From: JAUIJL01 sp965366625
Lineage (GTDB): Bacteria; Acidobacteriota; Thermoanaerobaculia; Multivoradales; J023
NCBI GenBank assembly: GCA_965366625.1
Contig: CBDUGP010000030.1
Span: 19,333-83,332, forward strand
DNA: 64,000 nt
Direction: 5' to 3'
In this document: in pieces, positions 35,001 through 44,813 of the stretch
Position numbering within the stretch: the first letter of the stretch is position 1
Layout: the number at the start of each line of letters is the position of its first letter
The notes under the pieces: model-generated
Seen by the model: only the letters and a program-made list of their open reading frames with translations
Database searches by the model: none
Told to the model about the DNA's origin: nothing
Made by a program: the position numbers and the translations under genes

Positions 35001-38000
35001 CGTTGGAAGGGGTAGGTGGGAATCCGGACTCGGCGACGCTTGAAGGGAGCGTCGAAGGCTTGCCAGTCGACGTCGAATCCTCTGACCCAAAGCTCGGCGA
35101 GGGTCGGCAACAGCGTCGCCCAGTCGCCCTTGGCGCGATGACCCTCGCCGGACGGTTTCCGCGCCAGGGCCGGCAGCAGCTCGAGTTCGTCGTCTTGGGG
35201 CAGACATTCCGCCGCCAGGCCGAGCAGCGTATTTCCCGGTCCCATTTCGAGGTAATGACGATAGCCACGGCGGTAAAGCGTGCGAATTCCGCTGCGGAAG
35301 CGGACCGGCTCCCGCAGATGGCGTCCCCAATAGGCTGGATCGGTCACCGCGTCGTCGACCGGTAGGCCGTCCAGATTAGAAATAAATTCGATCTTCGGAG
35401 GCGATAGGTCGAGGCTCGAGACGAAAAGCTCCAAATCGTCCCGTAGATCTTCCACAGCCAGTGAATGGAAGGCGTGGGAAACCGGTAGGGGGCGGCTTTC
35501 GATACCAGCCTCGGAGAGGTCGCCCGCGAGCTGTTCGAGAGCCGCGCTTTCGCCGGAAATCACCACTTGGGAGGGTTGATTGTCGGCTGCCAGGGAAAGC
35601 GAAGGATAAGCGCTCAGATAATCTCGCACGGAGGCTTCGCCGGCGAAAACGGAGACCATGCCTTGGCCCTTGGGCAGAGCTTGCATCAGCCGACCCCTCT
35701 CGGCGACGAGTCGGAGGCCGTGCTCCAGGCTGAAAACCCCTGCGACATAAGCTGCCACGTACTCACCCAAGCTGTGGCCCATCACCGCGTCCGGCTCGAT
35801 GCCCCAAGAGCGCCAAAGATCGGCCATGGCGGCTTCGAGGGCAAAGAGCGCGGGCTGGGTGAAGCGAGTATCTCGGAGGCGCTCATCCGCCTCCCGGGAA
35901 GTGCCGGTCAACAGCTCGATCAACGATATGTCCAGGGACGATTGCAAGACTTCTGAGCTGCGCTCCAGGCTGCGTCGGAACGCCGGTTGGGTCTCGAGGA
36001 GCTGGCGGGCCATGCCCGCGTATTGAGAGCCTTGACCGGAGAAAAGGAAAACGATTTGAGGAGCCCGAGCGGCTCGGTCGACGTGGGCATAGGATCTGCT
36101 GCCGCTCGCGCCTTCGAGGAAAGCTTTCAGGCCGATCTCGAAGTCGATCGCTTCGCCTCCCCAGAACGCGGCGCGATGATCGAAGAGGGTGCGTCCGGTA
36201 TTGGCGGTGAAGCAGATGTCGGCTACTTCCGCCTCAGAGGGGGCGGTGAAGAAGCTCACATAGCGTTCGGCCAGATCCCGCAGGGCTTTCGGGCTTTGGG
36301 CGGAAAGGACCAGCGGGTGTAAGGGTCTGTCGACCTCGTTTTCAACTGCGGATTGGGCCGGAGCTTCTTCGAGAACGGCGAATGCGTTGGTACCTCCGAT
36401 GCCGAGCGAGCTTACGCCTGCGCGGCGCTTTCCTCCGGTTTTGGGCCAGGGGCGCAACCGGGTGTTGACGAAAAATGGGCTCGATTCGAAGTCGATTTTC
36501 GGATTCGGGTTCTCGAAATGAAGGCTCGGAGGGATTTGACCGTGCTCCAAGGCCAAGACGGTCTTAATGAAGCCCACCACCCCAGACGCAATCTGCAGAT
36601 GGCCGACGTTGGTCTTGACGGAGCCCAGAGCGCAGAAACCCTTCTGGTCCGTGTCGTGGCCAAAGATCTTCGACATGCCGGCCACCTCGATCGGATCTCC
36701 GAGGGGGGTGCCGGTGCCGTGGGCTTCTACCATGGACAGGCTTTCGGGGCGCACCCCGGCGCGCTCGAAGGCGTTCTCTACCGCACGGGATTGGCCTTCG
36801 CTGCTCGGCGCCATATAACCCATCTTGACGCCGCCGTCATTGTTCACCGCGGAGCCTTTGATGACGGCGTGGATCGGATCCCCGGAGGCCAGAGCGTCTT
36901 CGAGGCGTTTCAGCACCACCACGCCGACTCCGCTGCCGAACACCGTGCCCTCGGCGCGCGCATCGAAAGCACGGCAGTGGCCGTCTGGAGAGACGATCAT
37001 GCCTTCTTGATAGAGATGACCTGCATGTTGGGGAACTTGAACCGAGGAGCCGCCGGCGAGGCAAAGCCCGCACTCTCCCGAGAGCAAGCTTTGGCAGGCC
37101 AGGTGGATCGTCACCAAGGAGGTGGAGCAAGCGGTTTGCACGTTGATGCTCGGCCCCGTCAGGTTGAGGCGATAGGACGTTTGGGTAGGAAGGTAGTCCT
37201 TGTCGGAGGCCACCATGACCTGAAAACCGCCCATGGAGTCGAGGGTCATGACCTCCAGATCGTCATGGATGTCCAGGTGTGCGCGCCGTGGATAGATTTG
37301 GTTGAGCAAGTAGGTGTTCATGCTCGCGCCCGCGAACATACCCACCGATTCCCGGTGGTTCCGTGCGTCGTAACCCGCCCTTTCCAGAGCTTCCCAACAC
37401 ACTTCCAGGAAGAGACGCTGCTGTGGGTCCATGAGCTCGGCTTCCTTGGGAGGGATGCCGAACAGCTCCGCGTCGAAGAGGTCGCTGCCTTGGATCAAAG
37501 GGCTGGCTTTGACATAGCTCGGATGCTCGGTGGATCGCGGATCCATACTCGACGCCGCGATTTCTTCGTCGGTGAAAAAATGGATCGATTCAATACCCTC
37601 TCGGAGGTTGTGCCAGAAGGTTTCGGGATCGTCGGCCCCGGGGAAGCGACACGCCATGCCGATGACCGCGATATCCGTGGAGCCGTGGAAACCGACAGGT
37701 TTTCGCGGCGTCTCCTGGGTGGATGGGGCGGGCTCGTCGGCCTGAGGCTCCTCGGTTTGCAAATAGGCACTAAGGCTCGCGACCGTGGGGTAGTTGAATA
37801 GCTCGACCAAGGAAAGAGACGAGCCGAAGAGATCCTGTAGCGCTCCATGTACCTGGACCAGGAGCAGGGAATGGCCTCCCAACTCGAAGAAGTTGTCGTC
37901 CATGCCCACGGTGGGAATCCCTAAAACGTCTTGCCACACCGCCGCGATCCGGCGTTCTCGATCGTTGCCCGAGCGCTCATCGCCGCGCCTTGCTCGTCGC

Positions 38001-41000
38001 GACTGCAGCAAACGGTCCCGATCGATGTGGCCGCGACTGTCCAATGGCATTTCCGGCAAGCGGCTCAGGCGGGAGTCTTGGCTCGGCGATCTCCGACGTC
38101 CGAATGTGTCGTCAACAAATAGGCGATCGTAAAAGGGAGAGCTCCGATATTCCGGGTGGGCATGGGGGGACCGATGCTCGAAAGGAGTCGCCTTTTCTCG
38201 CGAGTGCGCGACCCCCCGCACCACAAAATCTGGATTGAGGCCATTGTCCGAAAGGGTCCGATGGATCGTCGCCTCGATGTGATCGCCGGCTGCCAAGGGG
38301 AGGGGAGGGTCGAAAACCGGCAAGAAAACGGGCAGCCAGGCATATTCGTGGGCCAGGGTGTCGATAACCTCGTCCTCGGCGGTCTGGAGGGTAAGCCACA
38401 CGAGGAAGCCGTCGCACAGGCCGTCATCCTCACAGTGCAGGGTGATGGAATGGCTCGACTCCAGCTCGACAACCTTCGAGAAATCCAGGTCTTCGAAGGT
38501 GTCGGCCGAAGAAAGCAAGTCGTCATAAGAAGCGTTTTTCACGCACACCCTGAGGTCGAAGGGGCGGCCGACCTCTTTGAAGATCTTCTCGACGTAAGTG
38601 CCCGGCAGATCGTGGAATCTGGGTTTCTCCATCAATGGTCGAGGCACGCCAACGGCCGCAATTCGGGTGAGACTACGAATCGGCAACATCACCCCGTCGG
38701 GTTTCAAGAAACGCCGCGCGTCGTTGATCAAAACTGCGGCGCCTTCACAGCCGCCGATCGGACCGACGATCTCGGACACGCAAATATCTACCGGTTCCGG
38801 CAGCTCGACGTCGGTGGAATTGCCCTGGATCACCTCGATTTTTTGGCTTAGGCCGAGCGATTTAACTTTGGCTGCGGCTTGTCGACAGGCCTCGGCGTCG
38901 AGTTCGATGGCGTAAATCTTTTTGGCTCCGGCGCGGGCACAGAAGCGGGCCAACAGGGCTTCGTTGCCGGTTCCCAGATCCAGCACGACCTTGTCTTTCA
39001 CCGAGCGTTTGATGGCGACCTGATAGCTGTGGTTTCGGCGTTCGTCGTGGGTCAGGACGTGATAGAGCAGATCGTCATAAACATAGAATTCGGCGACCGA
39101 AGGCCACAGCTCGATCGATTCGCCCGCTGAGATCTCCGGCTCTCGCATGGGTTGAAAGCTGCACGGGATGGGAACGCCGAATCGATCGACGGGGTAGCTC
39201 TCGTCCAAGCCGAGCCCCTCGTGCTGCGGCCCGTCGGCGGTGAAGAACGCGGTCGGCTCGAGGAGCATCTCGGCGGGTCCGTCGAGCCGGGCCCGCAGTC
39301 GGCTGTGGGTGGGGTCGAGGCCGATCAGAGGACGTATGGACGGGTTCCAGCCGATCGCTGCTAGGGAGGTCATGCCTTGCTCACGGCTCAAGGGGAAATA
39401 ACCGAGGGCACGCGAACTCTCGACCGTGGACTCGGGAAGATGGGAGATCAAGTCCGTCCACAGGGACCATGCCGAGATGTAGCTCCGCATGGCGCCGGCG
39501 GTCGGCTGGGGGGATCCCAGGCCGAGATGGAAGGAGGAGGCCGCGGCGAGGGCTCCAACCGTCGCTCCCCCCAAAGCGCCGACCACTGAGGACAGACAAA
39601 GAAAGATGCCTTCGTCCCGGTTGCGCAACAAACGGTAGAGGTTCCAAACCGCCAAGATCTCGTCGTCGAGGGTCTCGGCAAGGGAAACTCGCGTTTCTTG
39701 ACGCACGGTCCGCATTTCGGGAACGCCGGTCAAGTGAATGACGCCGTCCAACGTTCGACCCGAATCCAGGGTCACGGTCTCGACCCAGGAGTCCAACCGC
39801 TCGAACCGGCGGAGATCGACGGGTCCGAATGTGACGTCGGCCGATGTCGAGAGCCGCAAGGCTTGTAGCAGCCAGGGAGAGAGGCCGTCGCTCTCGGCGA
39901 CCTTTGGGAGCAACAGACGAGCTCCGTAGTCGCGGATCAACACTTCGGCCAAAGCCTGGCCCATGCCCTTTAGGGCGCCGCTCAGCAGGTAGGTGCCGCC
40001 TCGGCGAAACGGTGGCTCGTGCTCCTCGATCTGCCGTGGGTCGAGATGGCGTAATCGCTGGACCCAACGTTGTTGGCCGCGATAGGCCACCCCGGGCTCG
40101 TGATCTGCGGCTCCGAGTTCGTGCAGAATCTGGCTTGCCCGGCGAGTTGCAAGCTCCTCCGGGTCGGCATCGGAGGGCGGCATCTCGAGGTCGAGATGGC
40201 GACAGGTCAGATTTGGTGTTTCTTGGCCGAGGGTCTTGACGAAACCGCTCAGGGCAGTCCTCTCCAACCGGACCCGGTCGGTTTCGACGAGGTGGTGACA
40301 TCCGCTTGAAACCACAGTCAGAGCGCGGACGCCCAGGCTCGAGCCGTGTAGCAGGCGAGCTATTCCGGTCAGGCTGTAAACGGTGTTGTCGAGTCCCTTG
40401 AGCAGGAGGGGCTCGTCGCAGCCCGACAGGTGGTCCGCGGGGTTTGAGACCCCAGAGCCGACGTTCCAAAGATGAAGCGCTTCTTCGATCTGCAGGTCTT
40501 CGTCCTGGAGGCCGACCGAGAGCCGACGATAATCTTCAGGGTGTCCGGGCCGGAGCTGAAAGTGGCCTGCGTCGAGACGCCGGAAGGTCTCGCCACGGTG
40601 GACGACCATCACCGTCTTAGCCTGGAGATTCTGCACGAGGGTTTCGAGCAGGGGGCCGGGGTCGGCGAAAATCAACCAACTACGCCCGGCCTTCGGCGGC
40701 GTGTTCGGGACTCGGCGGCGGGACCACGTTTCCTCCAAGAACCACGAGGGCAGGGTTCGGTTGTTTTTCTCCAAAATGTCGAGCCGGGCGGTCTGAGCGT
40801 TGAAGTCGCCGTTCTCGAAACGCTCCACCAGGCGCCCATGGCGAATCTTGCCGATTTGGGTTTTGGGGATGTCCTGCTTATCTACCGATACCAAATAGGT
40901 CGGGTTGAAGCCGAGTTCCCGGGTCAGCTTCTGCCGAATCGCTGATGCCACCGAGAGCAGCTCTTCGTCGTCGCGGTGGGAAGCATGGAAGAACACGGCG

Positions 41001-43048
41001 GGCTCTTCCCGCCGGCTGACGGGGTCCTGCACCGCACACGCCGCAGTGAAGCTCGGAGTGACCCCGTCTACTTCTTGGACCAAGGCCTCGATCTCGCCGC
41101 TGTAGAAATTGACGCCGTTGACGATCAAAGTTGATTTGCGGCGTCCGGTGACCGCCAGATGGCCATCGCTCAGGAAGGCCAAATCGCCGGAATCCAACCA
41201 ACCGCCACCTAGGAACACCTCGTCCGAGCCCTCTGGGTTGCCGTAGTAGCCGGAAGCGACGGCCGCACCGTGGAATTGCAAACGACCGACGTGCTCTTCG
41301 GGAAGGACCTCGCCGTGCTCGTCGACGATGCGTACCGTGACCCCGGGCACGGGTCGGCCCAAGCCGACGAAGGTTGACGTCTCGTCCGGCTCCGCTGGGT
41401 TGTCGTCCGCAATGACTTGCAGGCGGCCGGCGAGGGAACTTCGAAGGACGCGAAAGATGCGAAGCGGCTCCTGCTCGATTCCCAGGTGGTAGGTGGTGCC
41501 CGATCCGGTCTCCGCCATGCCGAAAGCCGGTTGGATGCAATGGGCCGGTAGACCATAGGGGGCCAGACGTTCCACGAACGCGCTGCAGACGTCGGGCGAG
41601 ACGGCCTCACCCGCGGTCAGGAGGGCCTTGATCGCGCTCAAGTCCCAGCGATTGGGACCCGGCTTATGGTCGAGCAAGGCTTCCGCGACCAAGGCATATG
41701 CAAAGTTCGGCGCCCAGCTTCGGGTGGCTCGATATCGACTGAGCAGATCGAGCCAGCGCAAGGGACGGGCGAGGATGAACTCTTTAGGAACATGGATCAG
41801 GCTGCAAGCGAGCAAGAGGGGTCGCAGGTGGGATTCCGAGATGCCGCCGATATGGTCGAAGGGCATCCAATTGAGAAAGACTTCGTCGGAATCCGTTGCG
41901 CAGAATTGGTTGACCGCATGGGCTCGGGCCAACAACGAGCGATGGGAGAGCATGATGCACTTGGGCAAACCCGTGCTTCCCGATGTCAAGGAGAAAAGAA
42001 CCGTGTCACCGGGGGCTGCGTCCACGGGTTCGAGGTCGGGAGCAAAGTCGCGAAGCTCGTCCGGCGACAGGCGTTTGAGAGAGCCTGCCGGCGATTCGAT
42101 TTCGAGTTCGGGGTCGGCCACGATGCAGGGCCGATCCAACAGCTCCCAGATTTCGATCAGGCGTTTTTGCTCACGACCCTGCAGATCTTGGGATCGAGGT
42201 TTGGGGACGATCGCTGGGATCATGCCGCCCAACACGGCCCCCCAGAACACCTCCAGGATGTCGCGACCCGAACCCATCAACACCATGAGCGGGTCACCGG
42301 CGGTCAAACCCGAGGCACGCAGACCGGCGAGCACTTTGCGAGCTTCGAGCAACAGGGCCGGGTAGGAGACCACGTGCTCAACTCCGTCGTCTTGGACGAA
42401 AATCCACTCCCCGGAGCTGGGGTTTTCGGCGGCACGATAAAGAGCCCCTGCTAAGTTTCGAGGTAGCTCGAGATCCGGCTGTCCGCCGTGGCTGACGGCC
42501 AGTGGCAGGGAGCGGTCCAGGTGGGGCGATTGGAAATCCGGCCTCATTGCGGGGCTTTGTTCGGCGCTGATGCTTCCAACTCGAGGTGGCCGAGAGTGCT
42601 TTCTCGAGAGTTCGCCTAAATGATGATGGGGGATTGTTCTTTCGATTCCCCTTAGCACTGCGGCGGCGCGCCGAACTCTCGGGTGCCGTTCGAGATTTTG
42701 TTCCCACTCGATCAACGAGGCGCCGTCGCATATTGGCAGGCGCGACAGGGCGTCGATGTCCGCCTCGCCTTCACGGGTGAAGGGAAGCCTGGAAAGGGGG
42801 ACTACACAGTCTGGCCGTCGGTCCTCGGTCAACGCCGAGATCAACTGGTTCTCCAGCTGGTCTGGAGCGGTGCCGTCTTTGGGAACCACGTAGGCGATAT
42901 GTCGTCGCTCGCCGGTCTTGGTTTGTCGTTCCAGGACGACACAGGCCTCCACGAAGGGCTGTTCCCGCACCGCGGCTTCAATGGTGGTTTCGATGGCGGA
43001 ATCGTTCGGGGTGCCCTCGGGCCGGGTCACTTCATTTGGGGGATGCAT
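32042..43048 (-). CDS. Loading/PKS megasynthase: FAAL-(pseudo)KR-PRMT-like MT-ACP-KS-AT-DH-KR-ACP (3668 aa)
   Basis: GGAG lies 6 bp before the ATG. Residues 15-150 hold two fragments resembling AMP-ligase C-terminal subdomains. A fatty acyl-AMP ligase follows (about 200-740; S-L-T-S-G-S-T-G-L-P-K near 354). A KR-like domain (about 1010-1250) has a broken Rossmann motif (S-G-A-L-K-G-M-G) and no Tyr/Asn catalytic pair. A PRMT-like methyltransferase (about 1300-1650) shows L-D-L-G-T-G near 1355 and S-E-I-V-G-P. Next come ACP (G-G-H-S-L near 1722), KS (Q-T-A-C-S-T-S near 1972) and AT (G-H-S-L-G-E near 2428, H-A-F-H-S malonyl type). The DH has H-R-V-F-G near 2752, with Ala where the HxxxGxxxxP motif has Pro, and L-D-T-C-F near 2921. 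The KR (G-G-L-G-S-L-G near 3283, L-D-D motif so B-type, Y-A-A-A-N) and final ACP (G-L-D-S-L near 3582) complete it. It activates a fatty acid, loads it and extends it once to an enoyl or hydroxyacyl chain. Confidence 0.95.
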   Translation of the reverse strand: MHPPNEVTRPEGTPNDSAIETTIEAAVREQPFVEACVVLERQTKTGERRHIAYVVPKDGTAPDQLENQLISALTEDRRPDCVVPLSRLPFTREGEADIDALSRLPICDGASLIEWEQNLERHPRVRRAAAVLRGIERTIPHHHLGELSRKHSRPPRVGSISAEQSPAMRPDFQSPHLDRSLPLAVSHGGQPDLELPRNLAGALYRAAENPSSGEWIFVQDDGVEHVVSYPALLLEARKVLAGLRASGLTAGDPLMVLMGSGRDILEVFWGAVLGGMIPAIVPKPRSQDLQGREQKRLIEIWELLDRPCIVADPELEIESPAGSLKRLSPDELRDFAPDLEPVDAAPGDTVLFSLTSGSTGLPKCIMLSHRSLLARAHAVNQFCATDSDEVFLNWMPFDHIGGISESHLRPLLLACSLIHVPKEFILARPLRWLDLLSRYRATRSWAPNFAYALVAEALLDHKPGPNRWDLSAIKALLTAGEAVSPDVCSAFVERLAPYGLPAHCIQPAFGMAETGSGTTYHLGIEQEPLRIFRVLRSSLAGRLQVIADDNPAEPDETSTFVGLGRPVPGVTVRIVDEHGEVLPEEHVGRLQFHGAAVASGYYGNPEGSDEVFLGGGWLDSGDLAFLSDGHLAVTGRRKSTLIVNGVNFYSGEIEALVQEVDGVTPSFTAACAVQDPVSRREEPAVFFHASHRDDEELLSVASAIRQKLTRELGFNPTYLVSVDKQDIPKTQIGKIRHGRLVERFENGDFNAQTARLDILEKNNRTLPSWFLEETWSRRRVPNTPPKAGRSWLIFADPGPLLETLVQNLQAKTVMVVHRGETFRRLDAGHFQLRPGHPEDYRRLSVGLQDEDLQIEEALHLWNVGSGVSNPADHLSGCDEPLLLKGLDNTVYSLTGIARLLHGSSLGVRALTVVSSGCHHLVETDRVRLERTALSGFVKTLGQETPNLTCRHLDLEMPPSDADPEELATRRASQILHELGAADHEPGVAYRGQQRWVQRLRHLDPRQIEEHEPPFRRGGTYLLSGALKGMGQALAEVLIRDYGARLLLPKVAESDGLSPWLLQALRLSTSADVTFGPVDLRRFERLDSWVETVTLDSGRTLDGVIHLTGVPEMRTVRQETRVSLAETLDDEILAVWNLYRLLRNRDEGIFLCLSSVVGALGGATVGALAAASSFHLGLGSPQPTAGAMRSYISAWSLWTDLISHLPESTVESSRALGYFPLSREQGMTSLAAIGWNPSIRPLIGLDPTHSRLRARLDGPAEMLLEPTAFFTADGPQHEGLGLDESYPVDRFGVPIPCSFQPMREPEISAGESIELWPSVAEFYVYDDLLYHVLTHDERRNHSYQVAIKRSVKDKVVLDLGTGNEALLARFCARAGAKKIYAIELDAEACRQAAAKVKSLGLSQKIEVIQGNSTDVELPEPVDICVSEIVGPIGGCEGAAVLINDARRFLKPDGVMLPIRSLTRIAAVGVPRPLMEKPRFHDLPGTYVEKIFKEVGRPFDLRVCVKNASYDDLLSSADTFEDLDFSKVVELESSHSITLHCEDDGLCDGFLVWLTLQTAEDEVIDTLAHEYAWLPVFLPVFDPPLPLAAGDHIEATIHRTLSDNGLNPDFVVRGVAHSREKATPFEHRSPHAHPEYRSSPFYDRLFVDDTFGRRRSPSQDSRLSRLPEMPLDSRGHIDRDRLLQSRRARRGDERSGNDRERRIAAVWQDVLGIPTVGMDDNFFELGGHSLLLVQVHGALQDLFGSSLSLVELFNYPTVASLSAYLQTEEPQADEPAPSTQETPRKPVGFHGSTDIAVIGMACRFPGADDPETFWHNLREGIESIHFFTDEEIAASSMDPRSTEHPSYVKASPLIQGSDLFDAELFGIPPKEAELMDPQQRLFLEVCWEALERAGYDARNHRESVGMFAGASMNTYLLNQIYPRRAHLDIHDDLEVMTLDSMGGFQVMVASDKDYLPTQTSYRLNLTGPSINVQTACSTSLVTIHLACQSLLSGECGLCLAGGSSVQVPQHAGHLYQEGMIVSPDGHCRAFDARAEGTVFGSGVGVVVLKRLEDALASGDPIHAVIKGSAVNNDGGVKMGYMAPSSEGQSRAVENAFERAGVRPESLSMVEAHGTGTPLGDPIEVAGMSKIFGHDTDQKGFCALGSVKTNVGHLQIASGVVGFIKTVLALEHGQIPPSLHFENPNPKIDFESSPFFVNTRLRPWPKTGGKRRAGVSSLGIGGTNAFAVLEEAPAQSAVENEVDRPLHPLVLSAQSPKALRDLAERYVSFFTAPSEAEVADICFTANTGRTLFDHRAAFWGGEAIDFEIGLKAFLEGASGSRSYAHVDRAARAPQIVFLFSGQGSQYAGMARQLLETQPAFRRSLERSSEVLQSSLDISLIELLTGTSREADERLRDTRFTQPALFALEAAMADLWRSWGIEPDAVMGHSLGEYVAAYVAGVFSLEHGLRLVAERGRLMQALPKGQGMVSVFAGEASVRDYLSAYPSLSLAADNQPSQVVISGESAALEQLAGDLSEAGIESRPLPVSHAFHSLAVEDLRDDLELFVSSLDLSPPKIEFISNLDGLPVDDAVTDPAYWGRHLREPVRFRSGIRTLYRRGYRHYLEMGPGNTLLGLAAECLPQDDELELLPALARKPSGEGHRAKGDWATLLPTLAELWVRGFDVDWQAFDAPFKRRRVRIPTYPFQRRRYWFEEGSKQDAAMDSRKARSRSLKSRAQVVETGSHPLLHRKVQLPSLDSTAYEVDYHADTLPLLNDHRVFGEIVVAGSCHISMVAAAAEQLEPKGERELRDVIFAKALLVPKHGRTLQLVVRSAEKTSASEHSFELITTTETARQTDWTVHASGKILTGPSETRRGESPEVVLARCPEMLTGEQHFELQAERGIELGGSYRWLRQIHRGPGEAIARIDGPMVDGSSEEWLHPGLLDTCFGLLITAGEMRPETTLIPFGIERVRFHGQPKPSRSDLWAHARLKEAETGRLFGDIRLLDRLGNPVIELTGFDARPVDRATILAAIPQTDDEWLYALQWQVAPLPNATRPSETTSPERSNDPKTSEAVIWIVLTASDSETGTLGKRWIEKLRLRGRRVIRVERGEPSAQPERDVFHWNGAKRDDFDHILEQAGQEGPLEGVVYLRSPQLSPDSSEQDPLELMGETVAGPLLVCQSLVAYDHRSPNDNGTRGVPALVLVTRGGQPVLKGDPVSPAQSALWGLAWVLDDEHPELRCRCIDLDPGSQSLSEKTLGQIIDETLLPDRTAPRVGWRAGRRLLPALSPATLEPSAGRAPRADSTYLITGGLGSLGLKVAESLVEQGARHLVLVSRSAPQEEIEKRIAVMREAGAKIRIESTDVTDTPAVEALVSSLGSDLAGVIHCAGMLDDGLLRDLSWFRVEKVLDAKARGAWNLHRATLSLRLDFFVLFSSAVSLLGNSGQGAYAAANAYLDGLAHLRFSLGLPAVAVNWGPWSVGMAAEETARKNLAAQGFRALEPKRGLRILARLTAGSPTQIGVLDCSWNIFAASAKHRGPAHYLSRLITPEATAPAPLPNRLREQIEAADEPARIELLQKLIRSLVIEITGFEDPDPDHPLMEQGLDSLMSVRLQRRVANALHFNLAVSALYSYPTIAELALYLASELTSPPEDSAAGLADDPATPKSHDDSLEWLDTLNSEDLEVLISEEIGND

Positions 43049-44717
43049 CGGAGGCTCCGGTCGAAAGGGATTTTGGGGCCGAGGCTGGATGACTGACTTC
43101 GACGATTTGCCCGTATTCCATTTTCACCAGATCGTCTGCCAGGTCGTGAAAGCGGTCGTCGTGGGTCACAGCGATCACGGTTTTCCCGGCCGCTTTGAGG
43201 CTCGGCAAAATGTGGGTATAAAAATGCTCTCTGAATTGGGGGTCTTGGTCCGCGGCCCATTCGTCGAGCACGAAAATGGGGCGCTTCTCCAATTTGGCGA
43301 CCGCCAGGGCGACACGCTTTCTTTGCCCCGTCGAAAGATCGAGGTCGCTGAAGGTCTCACCGTCGAAACTTGTTTTGTCCAAAATTTTCAGCTCGCGAAG
43401 CTCACGGTTGACGCTTTCTGCCGCCGTTTCCTGCAGCCCATAGAGCTTCTTGAACAGGGTGAAATCGCCGAAAATCACGGCAAACAGCTCACGATATTCC
43501 TGCAGAGCTTGGGGAGTGAGCCGAACTCCGTCGATGGAGATCGAGCCGGCACTTGCTGGATAGAGGCCGGTAAGCACCTTCAGCAGGGTTGACTTTCCAC
43601 AACCGTTTCCCCCAGTGATGAAGATTAGCTTGCCGGGTGTCAGCTCGAGATTCAGAGGGCCGATGGAGAATCCCCCCGGAGCGTTTGGATCCCCATATGA
43701 AAACGCTAAACGGTGGGCTGAGATTTCTTCGAAAGGGGCCAGGGTAGACGGTCCATAAGGGTCTGGCCTGGGCGCGAAGTGTTGAGTTTGCCGATCCAAA
43801 TCCGACTCGAGAATCCGTATGTTGGCAGCCGCGACATCGGTTCGATTCAGCACCGGGATGCTAGAGGCGATTAGGGAGAGGGGGCCGATGATGAAGAGAA
43901 TCGCCGCAGTCACTTCGCTCAGCACCTCGGAATAGGTCGCCACATAGAGGGGAAGGATGAAGACGACGGCGCCTATCAGCAGGTAGAAAAAGGACTGGGC
44001 AAAAATGTTGTTGTGATTGTTGATGCGCGAGGTGGCGATCCGAAGGTCTTTAACGCTATACGAGTCGCGCCGAATATCATCGAGTAGGTCGCGGCTTAAA
44101 CCTTGGCGCATCTTGACTTGCTTAAAACCGTTGAGCAGCTCCGTGAACCGTCCCATCAATTGATCCTCGGCCGTGGAGCTGAGTCGCATCAGTCTCGCGG
44201 CCTCTTTCTCTCGCGCCACGTAGACTCCGATCGCCGTGGTGGTCATGACTGTGGTCAGTAAAAAGGCGGGCACGGATAGATAAGCAATATAGAGACAGAC
44301 GAAGAGCACGAGGGCCGCGGATTGTAAGGCCGCGACTAGGATTTGTCGGCTGCGAGAGAGAGTCTCTGTATCTTGAATCAGACGATTGTAGATCCTTCCA
44401 CGCCCAAGTCTCTCCATGGTTTGGAGTTCGGAGCCGCTGATTTTTTCGGAAATGCGGAGACGAATTCGATGGACCATCCCCTCGAAGATTTGAGCGGATT
44501 TTTCTTGGGCGAAGCGCAGGGTCACGACAAAAAGAAGGATCGCGACGAGGAACATGAAGAAAGGCTGAGTCTGATCTTGCCCGTCGGTACCCGTCGCCGC
44601 GACATTGATGATCGCTAGGATCGCTGCATTCGAGATCCCAGAAACGGCAATCACCGTCAGAACGAGCAAACGGTCGCCGGCAGTTTCGTCTTTGAGAAGC
44701 TTTAAGGTCATCGTCAC
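43032..44717 (-). CDS. Cyclic-peptide-type ABC exporter, fused TM and ATPase (561 aa)
   Basis: The N-terminal half has about six membrane segments (residues 15-320). The C-terminal ATPase shows Walker A G-G-N-G-C-G-K-S-T, signature L-S-T-G-Q-R-K-R and Walker B F-V-L-D-E-W. The L-S-T-G-Q signature and the compact half-transporter layout match the SyrD/PvdE/YojI class of exporters, known for moving lipopeptides and siderophore peptides across the inner membrane. It works as a dimer. It is the first gene of the assembly-line operon, and its stop lies 17 bp inside the next gene, implying translational coupling. The longest frame opens with GTG at 44717, and an ATG lies two codons later at 44711. 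Neither has a strong Shine-Dalgarno. Likely job: export of the lipopeptide made by the neighbouring synthases. Confidence 0.94.
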   Translation of the reverse strand: MTMTLKLLKDETAGDRLLVLTVIAVSGISNAAILAIINVAATGTDGQDQTQPFFMFLVAILLFVVTLRFAQEKSAQIFEGMVHRIRLRISEKISGSELQTMERLGRGRIYNRLIQDTETLSRSRQILVAALQSAALVLFVCLYIAYLSVPAFLLTTVMTTTAIGVYVAREKEAARLMRLSSTAEDQLMGRFTELLNGFKQVKMRQGLSRDLLDDIRRDSYSVKDLRIATSRINNHNNIFAQSFFYLLIGAVVFILPLYVATYSEVLSEVTAAILFIIGPLSLIASSIPVLNRTDVAAANIRILESDLDRQTQHFAPRPDPYGPSTLAPFEEISAHRLAFSYGDPNAPGGFSIGPLNLELTPGKLIFITGGNGCGKSTLLKVLTGLYPASAGSISIDGVRLTPQALQEYRELFAVIFGDFTLFKKLYGLQETAAESVNRELRELKILDKTSFDGETFSDLDLSTGQRKRVALAVAKLEKRPIFVLDEWAADQDPQFREHFYTHILPSLKAAGKTVIAVTHDDRFHDLADDLVKMEYGQIVEVSHPASAPKSLSTGASDASPK

Positions 44718-44807
44718 AGGGTAAAGTCTCGCTAGGCGGTTTCAATCAAGGACGAGGCTCGACCTCGAAGGCATTGTGCCGAGCGAAGCCATACAGAGAA
44801 CAACGAA

Positions 44808-44813
44808 TTATAA
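44808..44813 (-). promoter_or_regulatory. Candidate -10 element upstream of the synthase operon
   Basis: On the minus strand this reads TATAAT, a perfect -10, about 95 bp before the exporter start in an AT-rich patch. The hexamer 17 bp upstream (AAAACC) does not resemble TTGACA. The element is either dependent on an activator, read by another sigma factor, or a chance match. Confidence 0.35.

Noticed and set aside
36353..37801. Plus-strand ORF of 482 codons opposite the PKS KS domain
   Set aside because: The minus strand has full KS motifs over this stretch. The plus frame has no domain and is a product of high-GC codon use.
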